Assembly: GCA_023374045.1 (NCBI GenBank)
Contig: CM041779.1
Location: 2,108,001-2,172,000, forward strand
Reading direction: 5' to 3'
From: Limonium bicolor
Lineage: Eukaryota; Streptophyta; Magnoliopsida; Caryophyllales; Plumbaginaceae
Length of the DNA: 64,000 nt
How positions within the stretch are numbered: the stretch's first letter is position 1; each line of letters begins with the position of its first letter. Positions 46,104 to 58,098 of this stretch are shown here, piece by piece. The position numbers and the translations under genes are program-made. The notes beneath the pieces were generated by a model. It saw only the letters and a list, made by a program, of their open reading frames with translations. It made no database searches and had not been told where the DNA came from.

Positions 46104-46816
46104 AGTTGTGAAGCAATCACACGGTAACAGGAACCGACATATGGTAGATTCCAGGAATTGGAAGTCCCGGAAATGGATCCCGGCTGGACAACAATACCCG
46201 CACTTAATGGCAGAAGAATGAGAACTCCAACCACGAGGAGGCCGCAACTTACAACAGCATGGGGCGACATGCTTAGCAGTCGCGCAAAACCTAGCTAGTA
46301 AACCAAGAGCAGGAAAGAAGCACTCACCGTGCAACGGAATGGAAAAGGGAGCAGTAACGGAACCCGAGACACAAGTCTACGGGATAGTAATACTTGGATA
46401 ATACCACCAACGGTATGCTAGCCGACTAAGGACATAGTCGGAAGCGATTAACTCCAAATTACAACGCCAAAAGGCTGCAATACCTGGCCAATATGGCTCA
46501 AAAAACTACAAGGACAACCATGAAATATAATCAATAGGACTACAAGAGTAGTGCCTAAACAAGGAAGGCTCAGTAACCACCACAGGTAAGTGGAACGAGC
46601 CACAAGGAACGACACTAAACCAAATAGAGTGGGAATCTCCAAGGATTGGAGAAGTACCCAGATCTACGACAGCCATGTCCAGACCAAGAAGCACCCAAAG
46701 GAAGAATACCAATCATAAATTGATAAGATCGAGGGAAGAGTCAATAAGACTAACAAATACCAGCGGAAAACCATACCGAGATTGGCATAGAATTATTCAA
46801 AAACCACCGATACCAC

Positions 46817-46836
46817 GCACTTGCCAAGGCAAGTGC
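46817..46836 (+). other. 20-nt palindrome GCACTTGCC-AA-GGCAAGTGC
   Basis: A perfect 9-bp inverted repeat with a two-base centre; in B the centre is AC (63345-63364), and the first B copy carries it with small indels (54026-54047). The flanks (ACCAC..., CAGTAA...) are only partly conserved. Confidence 0.75.
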
Positions 46837-49379
46837 AGTAAGGACAGAGGTATGTAAAGGAACACTAACATGTCACAAGTACATAGTAATGTACGGTGAC
46901 GTAACGAAAGCAACAGGGATCACAAACCTGAAATTGAAGGAATGGAACCTTGGAAAGGCCTAACGGCCCGACCACTGAATTTAGAACATACCAGTCAGCG
47001 AGAGGCTAGACTTGATCAAGACCTCAAACATGGCTATGCCATGAGAGATTTCTTTTAACACCGAACCATTGTTTAAAAACCAGAATTTTCTTTCAAAACC
47101 ACAAACCCTCTTTTAAAAAACCTTGGATTTTAAAACCAGATCAACAGCGTTATGGTGAGTATCATAGGACGATACAAGAGGAGTTGGCAACAGAATACTT
47201 CACCTAGGCGTGTGACGAACACTACGAGTGTACCCGTTACGGGATGTGGGACAACCGCACTCCGAAGGAGCTTGCGGGCCCGACATATAGTTGGGTAAGT
47301 GGTAACGTGTCAATATGGTACCCCACGTATGTATACATGTAGTGTGCGACGCACGGGAAGTAGTCAACTCCGTTCTACGGACCATGAGTGAATTTTAACC
47401 AGAACAACTGGACACCATCGACAATCCAGGAGAAGGAAACTCAGTTAAGGAACAAGTGTAAGGAACTCAGAGAATCCATCGGAAAATAAGGAGTAAGGAC
47501 TAAGAAGTGCAAAGAGCACAGACTAGTAAGTATAGACATTGGGTATGTCTCAAAGACATCAAGCAAATATATGACAGCTGGAAAGCATACCCAGCCTCAA
47601 CACAGTAAGGCAGTTGCCTAACGTGAACACCACAATGCTCGACAAACGGGACAGAACTCCCAAGAGCAATCACAAGATCACCATAAGTAAAATCCATCAT
47701 GGAAAGGAATGTAAACCTGGTCAAGAACACTAGGAGAAGGTGTGAACGGTCTACCCAACGACGGGAGACGTTATAAACCAAAAGGGAATAACTCAAATAC
47801 AATACCACAAGGTGTATAGTAGACAAACATATCGTAAACATTAGCCGGATGTAACGGCACAACTAACAGCACTCAGGAACAATCCTTGAAGGGTGTCTGA
47901 GATAACAACAGTTGAACAAGCGTCATGATATGAGCACGGAGCTAAAACGGACACTCGGTTAGGACACCGAAGGGATTTCACTTAACAGGAAATGCCCTAA
48001 AATACTGAGAGGGCACTATTAACACCGGATTGCCTAAAGGCCTCCTATGAACGGAAGCGTGATGCCACGACTTACCATGGAGCCAGTAATACCTCCAACC
48101 CCATAGTGGTATACAAGGAGTGAAAAGATGTAAGCAGCTTGCAAAGAGCATAGCTTGCAGCAATAGGCTTGAAAGCCATCAACCAACTATGTTAGGTAAA
48201 CCTTAAACGGTTGCAAAACCCACAACTAACAAGACTTGTAAGAAATTGCCTCATACGACCAATCAACAGCTGGACATAAATTCAACCCAACATCCTGAGT
48301 GAGTAATGACCACTCATGCCACCTCGTGTCACTGTCACTAGAGCACCAGTCTAGTATGCAGTTGACGGAGTTTAATTACCCCTCATGCCTTCTGTGGCAA
48401 TTGTACACAGAGGCATAAGAATCATGATAATGCCAACATTGGCCTAGTCCACACTTGGACACTACGAGAAACCCAAGGGAGGGTACCCCTCGTCAACCGA
48501 AGATCATAAATGCGGTAATGATGTGAACCCTTAGAAAAGGCTTCCACTTACTATAACAATAACCACGCAATAGATATTGCCAAGGGGTGATGGAATAAGG
48601 AAATCAGATTTCCAAACCATTATGACTTAAAGGAGTAAGCATACTCCATATGTACTCAAGCATGTGGTGAACCATTGTGTAAACACCAACATAGCAAACC
48701 TTGTCATTAGGCCTATGAGTGGAGACAAACCCCTTAACAAGAACTTTCATTATCAATGATAGAGTACTCTTCAATTGGAGAACGGGACCAGAAAACCCTT
48801 GAAGTTTCTTGGGATGTCCCGGTGACGTACATACAAAAGTAAAACTGCACAGCGGAAGCCTATAACCGATGCTCGGCACTGGGAAGATAATAGCAGTCAA
48901 AAGCGATCAATGGGTGGCACATTGTACACCATGAATGACCAACGCTCAAGAGAGCTTGTAACCCGATAAACCACTTCATCCTCGGTCAACCAAGATACTT
49001 GGTGAGTTGTACCATAAATGATGATGGAATGTGAGGTAAGCTAACCTACACATGAAACTTAAAATGGAAGAACATCTCCACATTGGGAAAATATTAATAT
49101 TGTGGTATGCTACGACAACCGTCATACACACGAACATTGGAAACCCCAGGGTTACATACCATAAGGGAATGGTGCCAATGACAATGGCAATGAGTAAAGA
49201 GAACTATCACGTAGTACAGAATCAGTAAAAGCGATGTTGTAAAATGAGTAAGAATACGGTGCGCAACAAGCGACCGCTATGAGGAAGTAGCAGATGATGA
49301 CACGGAGTATAAGTACGAGATGACAGGCATAAATATCCTTCCTATCACATAAGTGACTTACTGCCAAGCGTTTACGCCT

Positions 49380-49421
49380 CTGCACTCTGTATGACTGAGT
49401 GTTTTGGTATTGCACTTGTGC
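49380..49421 (+). other. 42-nt block identical in elements A and B
   Basis: CTGCACTCTGTATGACTGAG followed by TGTTTTGGTATTGCACTTGT and GC is the same in B at 55979-56020, although neighbouring sequence differs at many positions. It contains CACTC/GAGTG and GCAC-TT-GTGC pairings. Confidence 0.85.
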
Positions 49422-50232
49422 AGCTAACGATCTAATGTGATGGCTAGGGATATGGAGAATGTAAACCGTAGTAAATCTTCTTTTCACCACAAACATGGCA
49501 TAAGCCAGTAAGCAAGCTTAACAGCAGACCGTGCGGCCTAAGGCACACAAACAATCACAAAATGTGAATTCCAATGGAATAAAGGTGAAAGGAGACTTGA
49601 GAAAGTCACTAGGACCGACGCATATCAATGCAAGGTCATACAAGTAAAGAATACTTGTACTGAACCAGAAGAACTGGTGTAATCCAGAAGCTATTGACAA
49701 CAGAGGAAGCACTATAACTAAATAGTGGCTTAGCCTCGCCAACAATAAGTTGGAAGAACTTAGCGAATAATCGTGAGAGTACGGATAATATGTATAATAG
49801 ATTACCAGAAGCTGGGTATAGTCTAAACTCGTTGAGTTCAAAGGCGGTAAAAGAATACCACACTTGTGTATAAACCTTATCCCCGCAATAAACGGATAAA
49901 AGGCGAGGAGTAACACATCTATAATAACCAAAGAGTGAATGAGCACTAAGGTTATCAGGGTCGCGCAGCAGAAGCTAGTGGGCCCTAGCTAAGAAATGTA
50001 ATACACCCAGTAAGTATGCGAGATTGGCTATTAATGCCTTAAAGCCTAATAGGCTAGAACCAAATTGATTTTGAGTTAAATAAACTCATATAGGAATTCT
50101 TGGTGCAAAGACTAAACCATTGTATGGTTGAGACCCTTTGACAGAGCATATTGTATAATGACCGTAGTGAAGCTAAACGCTTCAGATTGCCCAATTGATT
50201 AAACCAATGTTTAATAATAATAACATATGGTA

Positions 50233-50268
50233 GATTACGTGGGCGTAATCCCTTTTAAGGGGGGTAGA
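50233..50268 (+). other. Conserved hairpin and internal polypurine-tract copy, element A
   Basis: GATTACG-TGGG-CGTAATC (50233-50250), directly followed by CCTTTTAAGGGGGGTAGAG. The last part matches the 3' polypurine tract (TTAAGGGGGGTAGAT). B has GGTTACG-CGGG-CGTAACC. A central polypurine tract, as in some retroelements, is one reading; a relic LTR border is another. Confidence 0.65.
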
Positions 50269-51494
50269 GCGAAAACCGCTTAATATAAGTTTTGTGAATA
50301 AAACACATAAACCCTAATGTGCATAGCACAAATGAGAACCAAATTGATGATTGACTTTGATTACTATGGTAAATAAACATAAGTACTCAGTCATATTGTA
50401 ATTATAGTAAACTAAGCATTAGACATGCAAATACCATAGGAGGAACACCCATCTTGTAACACCAATGTAAGAGTATCAGTAAAAGAAAAGTAACGAGTAG
50501 TGGACGGAGCTCCACAAGTATTGTAGCCTTTGAGAAGTAGTACGAAACGAATGAGAGTAGTAGATGAATGAAGTTTATGAGTAGTGGAATCGTAAGTAAA
50601 TTATTTGAAACAAATTAAAGACAACTAAATCTCATAAGTATAGTATTCCTTAGTTAGAATATGGGAGATGATGGAGAGTAATGGATGAAAGTATTGAAAG
50701 GCAATGGAATGAGCACTTAGGTATTGAATCTTGGAGTAAAGTATTTGGGAAGTAGAGTGAGGATGATTAATGGACTAAATTCCATCCCTTGGAGTTGTAT
50801 GAATTTGTAATTATGACTAGGAAGAGTAAAAAGATATAAAATGCAAATAATGGAATTATCTGTTTGTTTGAAACTGATGTGGGAAGTCGAACTTGATCCT
50901 GATCAGATCAAGGGAACCGAACACAAATTGGGGTGGAAAGATAGTTCAACACTGGTGTTGATCACATCAGGGTCGAACGATTCTTGAAGCTCCCCTCAAG
51001 TGGTCACAAGAATCACGCTTAGGATAGGAGTAGTGAATATAAATTGAAATTTGGAGTTGTATGCTTTAGAAAGATTTCTAATTAGCTGTTGGAAGGATTT
51101 TCTTTAGACTGAGAATGAAGATTTGGTTAGAAGCTTATATCAGAGAAGATAGTAGTGTAGCATATTGTATTATTCCAAGGGCAGCGGGACATAGAGGAGT
51201 CCCTGTGTGTCGAGATGACCTGAGTGCCTGCGGGATTGTAGTGTGTATTGCATTGCTTTGGGGGATAGCTTGCTTTGCATTGTATGTAGTATAACCTTGT
51301 GATGTGGAACCAGATGGTTGGGATGTAATGCGGATTGGAGTATAATGGTACATTTGTATGGTATGGAAAGCGAAACCTTGAGTAACGGATTTGGGAAGTT
51401 GTAAGTAGGAAGGATGTATGACTTTGGCATAGACAGTATGAATGAGTAAGTATCGTAATCCTATAACCTTGAACAACTTTGAGGGCAAAGTTTC

Positions 51495-53480
51495 TTAAGG
51501 GGGGTAGATTGAAATACCCCAAACTTAAATATAGTGATTAAAATTATTTTTATAGGTATTTAAGGGCCTAATAATTCCTAGGTAATATTGGTAAGGAAAA
51601 ATAAATCCAAAAGTAATGAAGAAACGCTTAAAAGCGAAAAACGCTAAATAAGCGTTAAATGACCATAGGAGGTATGAGACCTCGGTTAGCGTATTATATG
51701 AATTCCTAAGGCTTATTCATGCCTAAATAATATATGGGAACAATTCCCGAAGAAAACGGATCCATAAATGGATTAAAACCATAAACGAACCTTAAAGCGC
51801 GTTTTTCAAGGAAACGGGAAAACGCGACTTTAAGCGGGTTAAATAGACTCATAACAACTTGGTAACCAAATATTCAATAATAAACATTAATGATGGGTCT
51901 AGAACCAATAAATCAATTAAAAGTGAAAATAGTAAAAACTTGAAAAACCGGGTAATTGTGGGGTGTAAACCGTAATAAGAACAAACTAATATGTCCCACT
52001 TGCAAATAAAAATTAAAAATCTGTAGGATTTTGTGTGTGTGGCCGATTTGCTGTCTCCCCCTCACTTATATTAATTCTCTCTTATTCACTACAAGACAAA
52101 TAATAAAATAAGCAAAAAGTAAAAAGTAGGAAAGTACATTACCTCACTGTGAGACTCTCTCTCCTATCCATTCTCTTCTTCCACCGTACTCCATCCTCTC
52201 TGATTTCTCTTCTTCCCCAAAGCAGCTCCAATGGCGATTGAGCTCACCCATAGAAGCTCCATCTTCTCTCCTTTGTTGAACACTCAATACTTGTCCAAAA
52301 ATCACAAATTGGTACCGTTGGAATCCTCTTGTAAAGGAGAACAATCCCCTCTGTTCAAAAATCGAAAATACCCACTTTCATCTCCATGGTATTCTCCATT
52401 TGAAGGTTTGAGTCCACCATTGGAAGCTCCTCCTTCTCCTTGTTATTTGAGGTAAAAAATCTTCTTAAAATCTCATCTTTTCTAGCCCTTGTGGGCAAAA
52501 ACGAGATTTAAAGCTAAACCCTTGTTTGCTCCTTTGTACTCTAGCCGATTTTGACATTTTGTGTGTGGAGTTAGAATCTTGTTCTTGAGCCACTCCAAGC
52601 TCCACTTACACCCTTGCAAGGTAATGAAAATTCTAAACCCTAAAATATGCATTAAAGCTTTATATAATCTAGGGCTATTAGAATTGAATGGTGGTTGTAA
52701 TGGGTTGTGTAGTGTAGAGCTTGAATCTTCATTGCTGTTGGGAAAAGAGGAAAGAAAAGAAGAGGGAAGAAGAAAGAAGAAGAAAGAAAACAAGAGGAAG
52801 AACAAGGTAAATGATGTTCACATTTGTTAGTCTTGTAAATATATTATGTAACAGATTTTAGTAGCCTTTGAATGTATATTGAAAAGAGTAATGAGTAGTA
52901 GGGTAATGGGGAGGAAGAACCAATCTGTTATGGAAACTTGAAAGACAATTAAAAACTGTCACAACTAGGTGGGATTGAATGTAGTGTGCAGGAATTTTTA
53001 AGAGTGCTTAATGTTGGTATTTGTGTACGGGAGCTTTGTATATCTATGATGTTGAAAACAGGTGAATTGGGTAGCAAAATGTGAGTAAATGATGTGGTGA
53101 GAATGCAAGATTTTAGGGGAGGTTATGTCAAAATTTACCTAGAACTAGAACACTTAAGAAACTAGAAAACTAGGTAAAAGCATGTCCTTGTAACAGATTT
53201 TAATGTGAGCGTTTAGTTGGTAGGAATATGTGCATTTATGGATGACTTGGTGAATGGGAGAGAACCAAGGTGTGTATTGGAGTTAATAGAGATGATTAGT
53301 AACTATGGAATGGTAGTAGTAGCATGTGAATAAAAGAGTGTAAAATCTGTAGCAAGAAGTATTAAAACACATTGGAGAAACTAGGAGGAATTAAGTGTAT
53401 TTGGAGAACTTATGGGTGAGTAGTTTGATACCTTGAAACAGATTTGGAGAAGAGCTAGGTAATGGGATGGAAGTAGGATG
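51495..53480 (+). repeat. Polypurine tract and 3' LTR of element A, cut by gap
   Basis: TTCTTAAGGGGGGTAGAT (polypurine tract, up to 51509) precedes TGAAATACCCC at 51510. The LTR repeats 41666-43640 almost exactly and stops at the 500-N gap; about 2.2 kb of it is missing. Confidence 0.9.
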
Positions 53481-53980
53481 NNNNNNNNNNNNNNNNNNNN
53501 NNNNNNNNNNNNNNNNNNNNNNNNNNNNNNNNNNNNNNNNNNNNNNNNNNNNNNNNNNNNNNNNNNNNNNNNNNNNNNNNNNNNNNNNNNNNNNNNNNNN
53601 NNNNNNNNNNNNNNNNNNNNNNNNNNNNNNNNNNNNNNNNNNNNNNNNNNNNNNNNNNNNNNNNNNNNNNNNNNNNNNNNNNNNNNNNNNNNNNNNNNNN
53701 NNNNNNNNNNNNNNNNNNNNNNNNNNNNNNNNNNNNNNNNNNNNNNNNNNNNNNNNNNNNNNNNNNNNNNNNNNNNNNNNNNNNNNNNNNNNNNNNNNNN
53801 NNNNNNNNNNNNNNNNNNNNNNNNNNNNNNNNNNNNNNNNNNNNNNNNNNNNNNNNNNNNNNNNNNNNNNNNNNNNNNNNNNNNNNNNNNNNNNNNNNNN
53901 NNNNNNNNNNNNNNNNNNNNNNNNNNNNNNNNNNNNNNNNNNNNNNNNNNNNNNNNNNNNNNNNNNNNNNNNNNNNNNNN
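53481..53980. other. Assembly gap (500 N, placeholder size)
   Basis: Missing by comparison: the last 2.2 kb of LTR A (3' copy), about 0.9 kb of the B internal start, and a 4.3-kb B-type 5' LTR if one is present. Confidence 0.95.
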
Positions 53981-56900
53981 GAACAGTACGTGACCGGTAT
54001 GAGTTAACCCAAAAACCACTGTACCGCGCATTGCCACGGGCAAGTGCAGTAATAGCGGGATTATTAAGAGGAACCTTTGCATAAGAAGTACTTAGCAAGT
54101 ACCAAGACGGCAAGAGAAGCCAATATAGCATCACAAACCCTAAAGAAATTCTGAAATGAAACTTCGGAAAGGCCTGACAGCCTGACCACTTTATTGAGGA
54201 GCATACCGGTCGGCGAGAAGCTAGACCTGGTAAGAAGCAACCGGCAAGGGAATGCCATGAAAATTTTATTTTCAAAACTCAAATTTTTTTTTAAAACGCA
54301 AGTTTTCCAAAAACCCCCAAATTCTGAAACCAAACCAGAGAGCCATGGTAAATCATCATAGGACGATACAAGAGGAGTTGGCAACAGAATACTTCACTTA
54401 GGCGTGACCGACACTACAAGTGTACACAAACGAGACATGGAACAACCGCACTCCAAAGGAGCTTGCGGGCCTGACAGACCAGTTATGAGTTAGTCGGGTA
54501 AGTGGTAACGTATCAATAAGATACTCCATGTATGTATACAAGTAGATTACGGTACACGGGAAGTAGCCCACTCCATACTACGGACGAAAGAGCCAATTCA
54601 AACCGAGACAGTTAGACACTTCGAATGATCGAAGAACACAAAGAAGCTGACTAAGTTAAAGGAGTCAAGAATCCAGTAGGATGATGGAGTTAAGAACATA
54701 ACGTTAAAAAGTGCGAGAAGCACAGAGTATTAAGTACAGACATTGGATATGTCTCAGGAAATACCGAATAACTGGGTGAATACCAGTGTAAATAATACGG
54801 CGGATGCCTAAATGAACTTATTAATGTACGATAAACGGGATAGAATTCCCACTTTATACCTCACTGAAGAGAATAATGACCAGACCTAGAAGGTATTTGA
54901 AGGTACCAAGGATCTACCCGATAATGGGAGACATTACAACCCTAAACGGGATAGTCAAGGACATAGCCGCAAGGCGAAGTCACAACTGAACATAACCATA
55001 AGTACAAGCCAGATGTAATGGCATTACTCAGTAACACCCAGGAGCAATCCGAGAAAGGTGCCGGAGTCCACAGTAGTTGAACGAAACATCGTGTTGAGAA
55101 CACAAGTGTTAAGTCAAACACTCGGGTAAAACCCGAAGGGATCCCACGTAACACGGGATACCCTAGATTGCCAGAGAGCATGAACAAATATCAAGTTATT
55201 TAAAAGGGCCTTCCATGTATGGAAGTGTGTTGAGACAACCTTATCGAAAAGCCCAGTAATACCTCCAAACCATTAAATGGTGTACGGAGAAGAAGAAACT
55301 TGTATAAACAGCCCGCATGGAGCATTACTCGAGGAAAGGTGGCTTGTAAGCCGATAGAACCAACTACAACTTGTAGATCCAAACGTAGTAAAACATATGC
55401 ATAAAGGCGTAAGAGTTATTGTGGAGCGTGAACCACCACCTTAGAGTGGGGACACCACTTATTATTGTGGAGCCTATGGAGCGGCAATTGCGTGAATCCT
55501 CCAGAGAAAGGCTACCATCTAAGTATGTAATGTGAAACCGCTAGAGCGGTGTAGTAAAACTTGAGCATGTGTATATTGCCAAGGAGCATATGAACTATAG
55601 TAGTATGTAAAGAGGAACCTTGATGGCAGTACAAAGAAAACCGATAGAGTAATCGGATGAGTAGTGAACACTGCATGTGTACAGTATGAACTGCAGAGTA
55701 AGCAGTGCGCAAGCGCGCAGAGAGATTTAAAGAGTAACGTATTTCATTGAGCCAAGTGAATGGCAAGCCATAGTATAAATGGCGGGAGTACATGAGCAGA
55801 AGCTAAAGTAGTAGCGGATGCCATGTAAACAAATGTTGTAACGAGTAGAACAAGGTACGCAGTAAGCGACCATTGTAAGAGTATATTCGGATAGTGATTA
55901 GAGTTGATGAAGAAATGTGGTAAAAGAGACATGTTCATTCCTATCTCATGAGAGATTTACTGTCAAGGGTTTACGCTTCTGCACTCTGTATGACTGAGTG
56001 TTTTGGTATTGCACTTGTGCGGTAATGATCAAGTGGGAGAGCCAGGAATTGAGAAATGTCAACGAAGCCTGTTGAGAGAGAATCTAGAGAGATAACCGTG
56101 CGGCCATTGGCCAAAGATGCACAAAGAACGTGGGCAGTAACCCACAGGGCCCAGGATCGATATGTGGAAAAATGCAGAGTAGTATGAATGAAGAACTCTG
56201 GCACAGAACCAAGAAACAAACATAATCCATGAGCCACTAGTAAACGAGGAAGCACTACATGCTAAGTAGTAGCTTGACCTCAACCGACAATAAGTCGGGA
56301 AAAATAAGTGAATAATCACAAACGTATACAGTGTTATACGAAGTAGATTCCCAGAGAACTGGTGAGACAATCTAAAATTCATCGAATTCGCATACGGTAA
56401 GAGATACCAAGCGATGATTGAAATACATTGAAAATACCAAAAGAGCGAATTAAGCTCTAGTTATCAGGTCACGCAGCAGAAGCTTGTGAACGTTGATTCA
56501 GGGTTAAGTATACCTATATCATAAACCCCTTGAAGCCTTAGAGGCTAGAACCGAACCCGGTTATGAGTTAATTAACCGTACTGAAGTTAATAAACCAATG
56601 TTCAGTGATAACATATGGTTGGTTACGCGGGCGTAACCCCTTTTAAGGGGGGGTAGGGCGAGAAACCGCTTAGAGTATGTTTTACGTATTGGTGCGTAAA
56701 CTACTATGTGCATAGCACAAAAGAAATTATTTGGATGATTGGAACTCATGTTACATAAACATGTCTACCCATTCATCGTGTAAGTATGAGTATTATGCAT
56801 GAGAGATGCGAGTAACGAGTATGTAATATTTATGAAAAGAGGAGTAGAGAGACTCCTAGGGAATGAGAATCCCTATAGTATATGTCTAGTGAGATTAGAC

Positions 56901-58098
56901 ATGAGTTATGATGAGTATGAATCGGCATGAAACCGATGTGTAACCTAAGAGGGAGTGAGTTCCCTAGGTGATTTCATTTGAGAATGATAGATGGAGTGAG
57001 TTCCATCCTTTGGAGTTGTATGTTATGTGTTTTAAATTGAGCAACAATTTGAGTAAAAGAAGCCATAAGTATGGAATACCTAGGTAAGTAGTGAAGCAAT
57101 GAGAATGACAAATGACCTAAGTACTAGGAACTAGAGATTAATTGAAACGAATTGTTTCGTGAATATAACTAGAAAGAGTAAAAGATAGAAAACGAAAATG
57201 TTTGACTATCTGTTTGTTTGAAACTGACGTGGGAGGTGGAACTTGATCTGCTAGCGATCAAGGGAAACCGAACACAAATTGGGGTGTAAGGATAGTTCAA
57301 CACTGATGCTGATCACATCAGGGTTGGATGATTCTTGAAGCTCCCTATAAGTGGTCACAAGTAATCACGCTAAGAAAGGATACAACTACCATAAACCGGA
57401 TTTGGAGTTGTGTGATGTTTTAAAAAGAATTTTCAAACAGATTTTGGAAAAAGAATTTTCTTCAAGTACGAAGATGGAAATGAAAACTGGTTTTGAAACC
57501 GCTATCACCCGCCGATGGCTGTGGCCTTAAGTCTTAATGACCGGTAGAACGGTGGGCGTGTACAGGTTTTGAAACCATTGCACCGTACGTGCGGCGGTCC
57601 TAAGTGACCGGTTGGGGCGGTGTCAGTGTGTGATTTTTCCAAAGGCAGCGGGATGGGGAGAGTACCCTGAGATGTTCCTGTGTTGAGTGAGTCAACCAGA
57701 GTGCTTGAGGATATGTATATGTGTAACGTTTTGATCAGAACCGAAGGGACCGTGGGCCAGAGAGAGTAAGTGCCCATTTGTCATGAAACGGCCGTGAACC
57801 AGAAAGAGTAAGTGTTCAACATGACCGGTACCTGAGGGATCAGTAGTATATTACTCAACATGGATTCGAGGACTGTAGTGCCTTCTTGTCTTCGGACCGA
57901 TTCCATGGGGAGAGAACAAAAAGTATTTTTGATTGCTATACATGCTGTGATATGTGTGTGGTATGTGTAGTATGAAATGAGACAGACTTGTGGAGTCTGT
58001 AAGGTTATACATGTATTATAATCTTGGCATAGTACGCCATGAGAGTAACCATCTAGATTCACCAACTTTGAGGACAAAGTTCCTAAGGGGGGTAGATT
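53981..58098 (+). mobile_element. Non-coding internal domain of LARD-like element B (5' end in gap)
   Basis: Nearly identical to 63299-64000 over its first 700 bases, and related in blocks to the interior of A (compare 54355-54590 with 47161-47382, 55979-56020 with 49380-49421, 56600-56730 with 50210-50340, 57215-57375 with 50870-51015). No coding sequence seen. Ends AACTTTG-AGGA-CAAAGTT and CTAAGGGGGGTAGAT (polypurine tract) at 58098. Confidence 0.85.
56621..56655 (+). other. Conserved hairpin and internal polypurine-tract copy, element B
   Basis: GGTTACG-CGGG-CGTAACC (56621-56638), then CCTTTTAAGGGGGGGTAGGG. Relative to A the second stem pair changes from A-T to G-C on both sides. See 50233-50268. 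Confidence 0.65.

Larger units (their letters stand above)
45855..51509 (+). mobile_element. Non-coding internal domain of LARD-like element A
   Basis: 5,655 bases from LTR end to the polypurine tract. Plus-strand frames are almost all below 60 codons, and nothing resembling gag, protease, RT, RNase H, integrase or chromodomain is seen on either strand. The plus strand is purine-rich, giving many TAA/TAG/TGA on plus and long, meaningless minus frames. The 3' end has ACTTTG-AGGG-CAAAGT and AAGGGGGGTAGAT, the usual end of Tekay/Del chromoviruses. Known: LARDs have LTRs above 4 kb and a conserved non-coding interior and must be moved by an autonomous partner. The Gypsy element at 5525 is a possible relative of such a partner. 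Confidence 0.85.

Noticed and set aside
45459..58077. Many minus-strand frames (for example 49518-49946, 51127-51522, 47500-47862)
   Set aside because: They follow from purine-rich plus-strand composition, are not kept between elements A and B, and show no domain.
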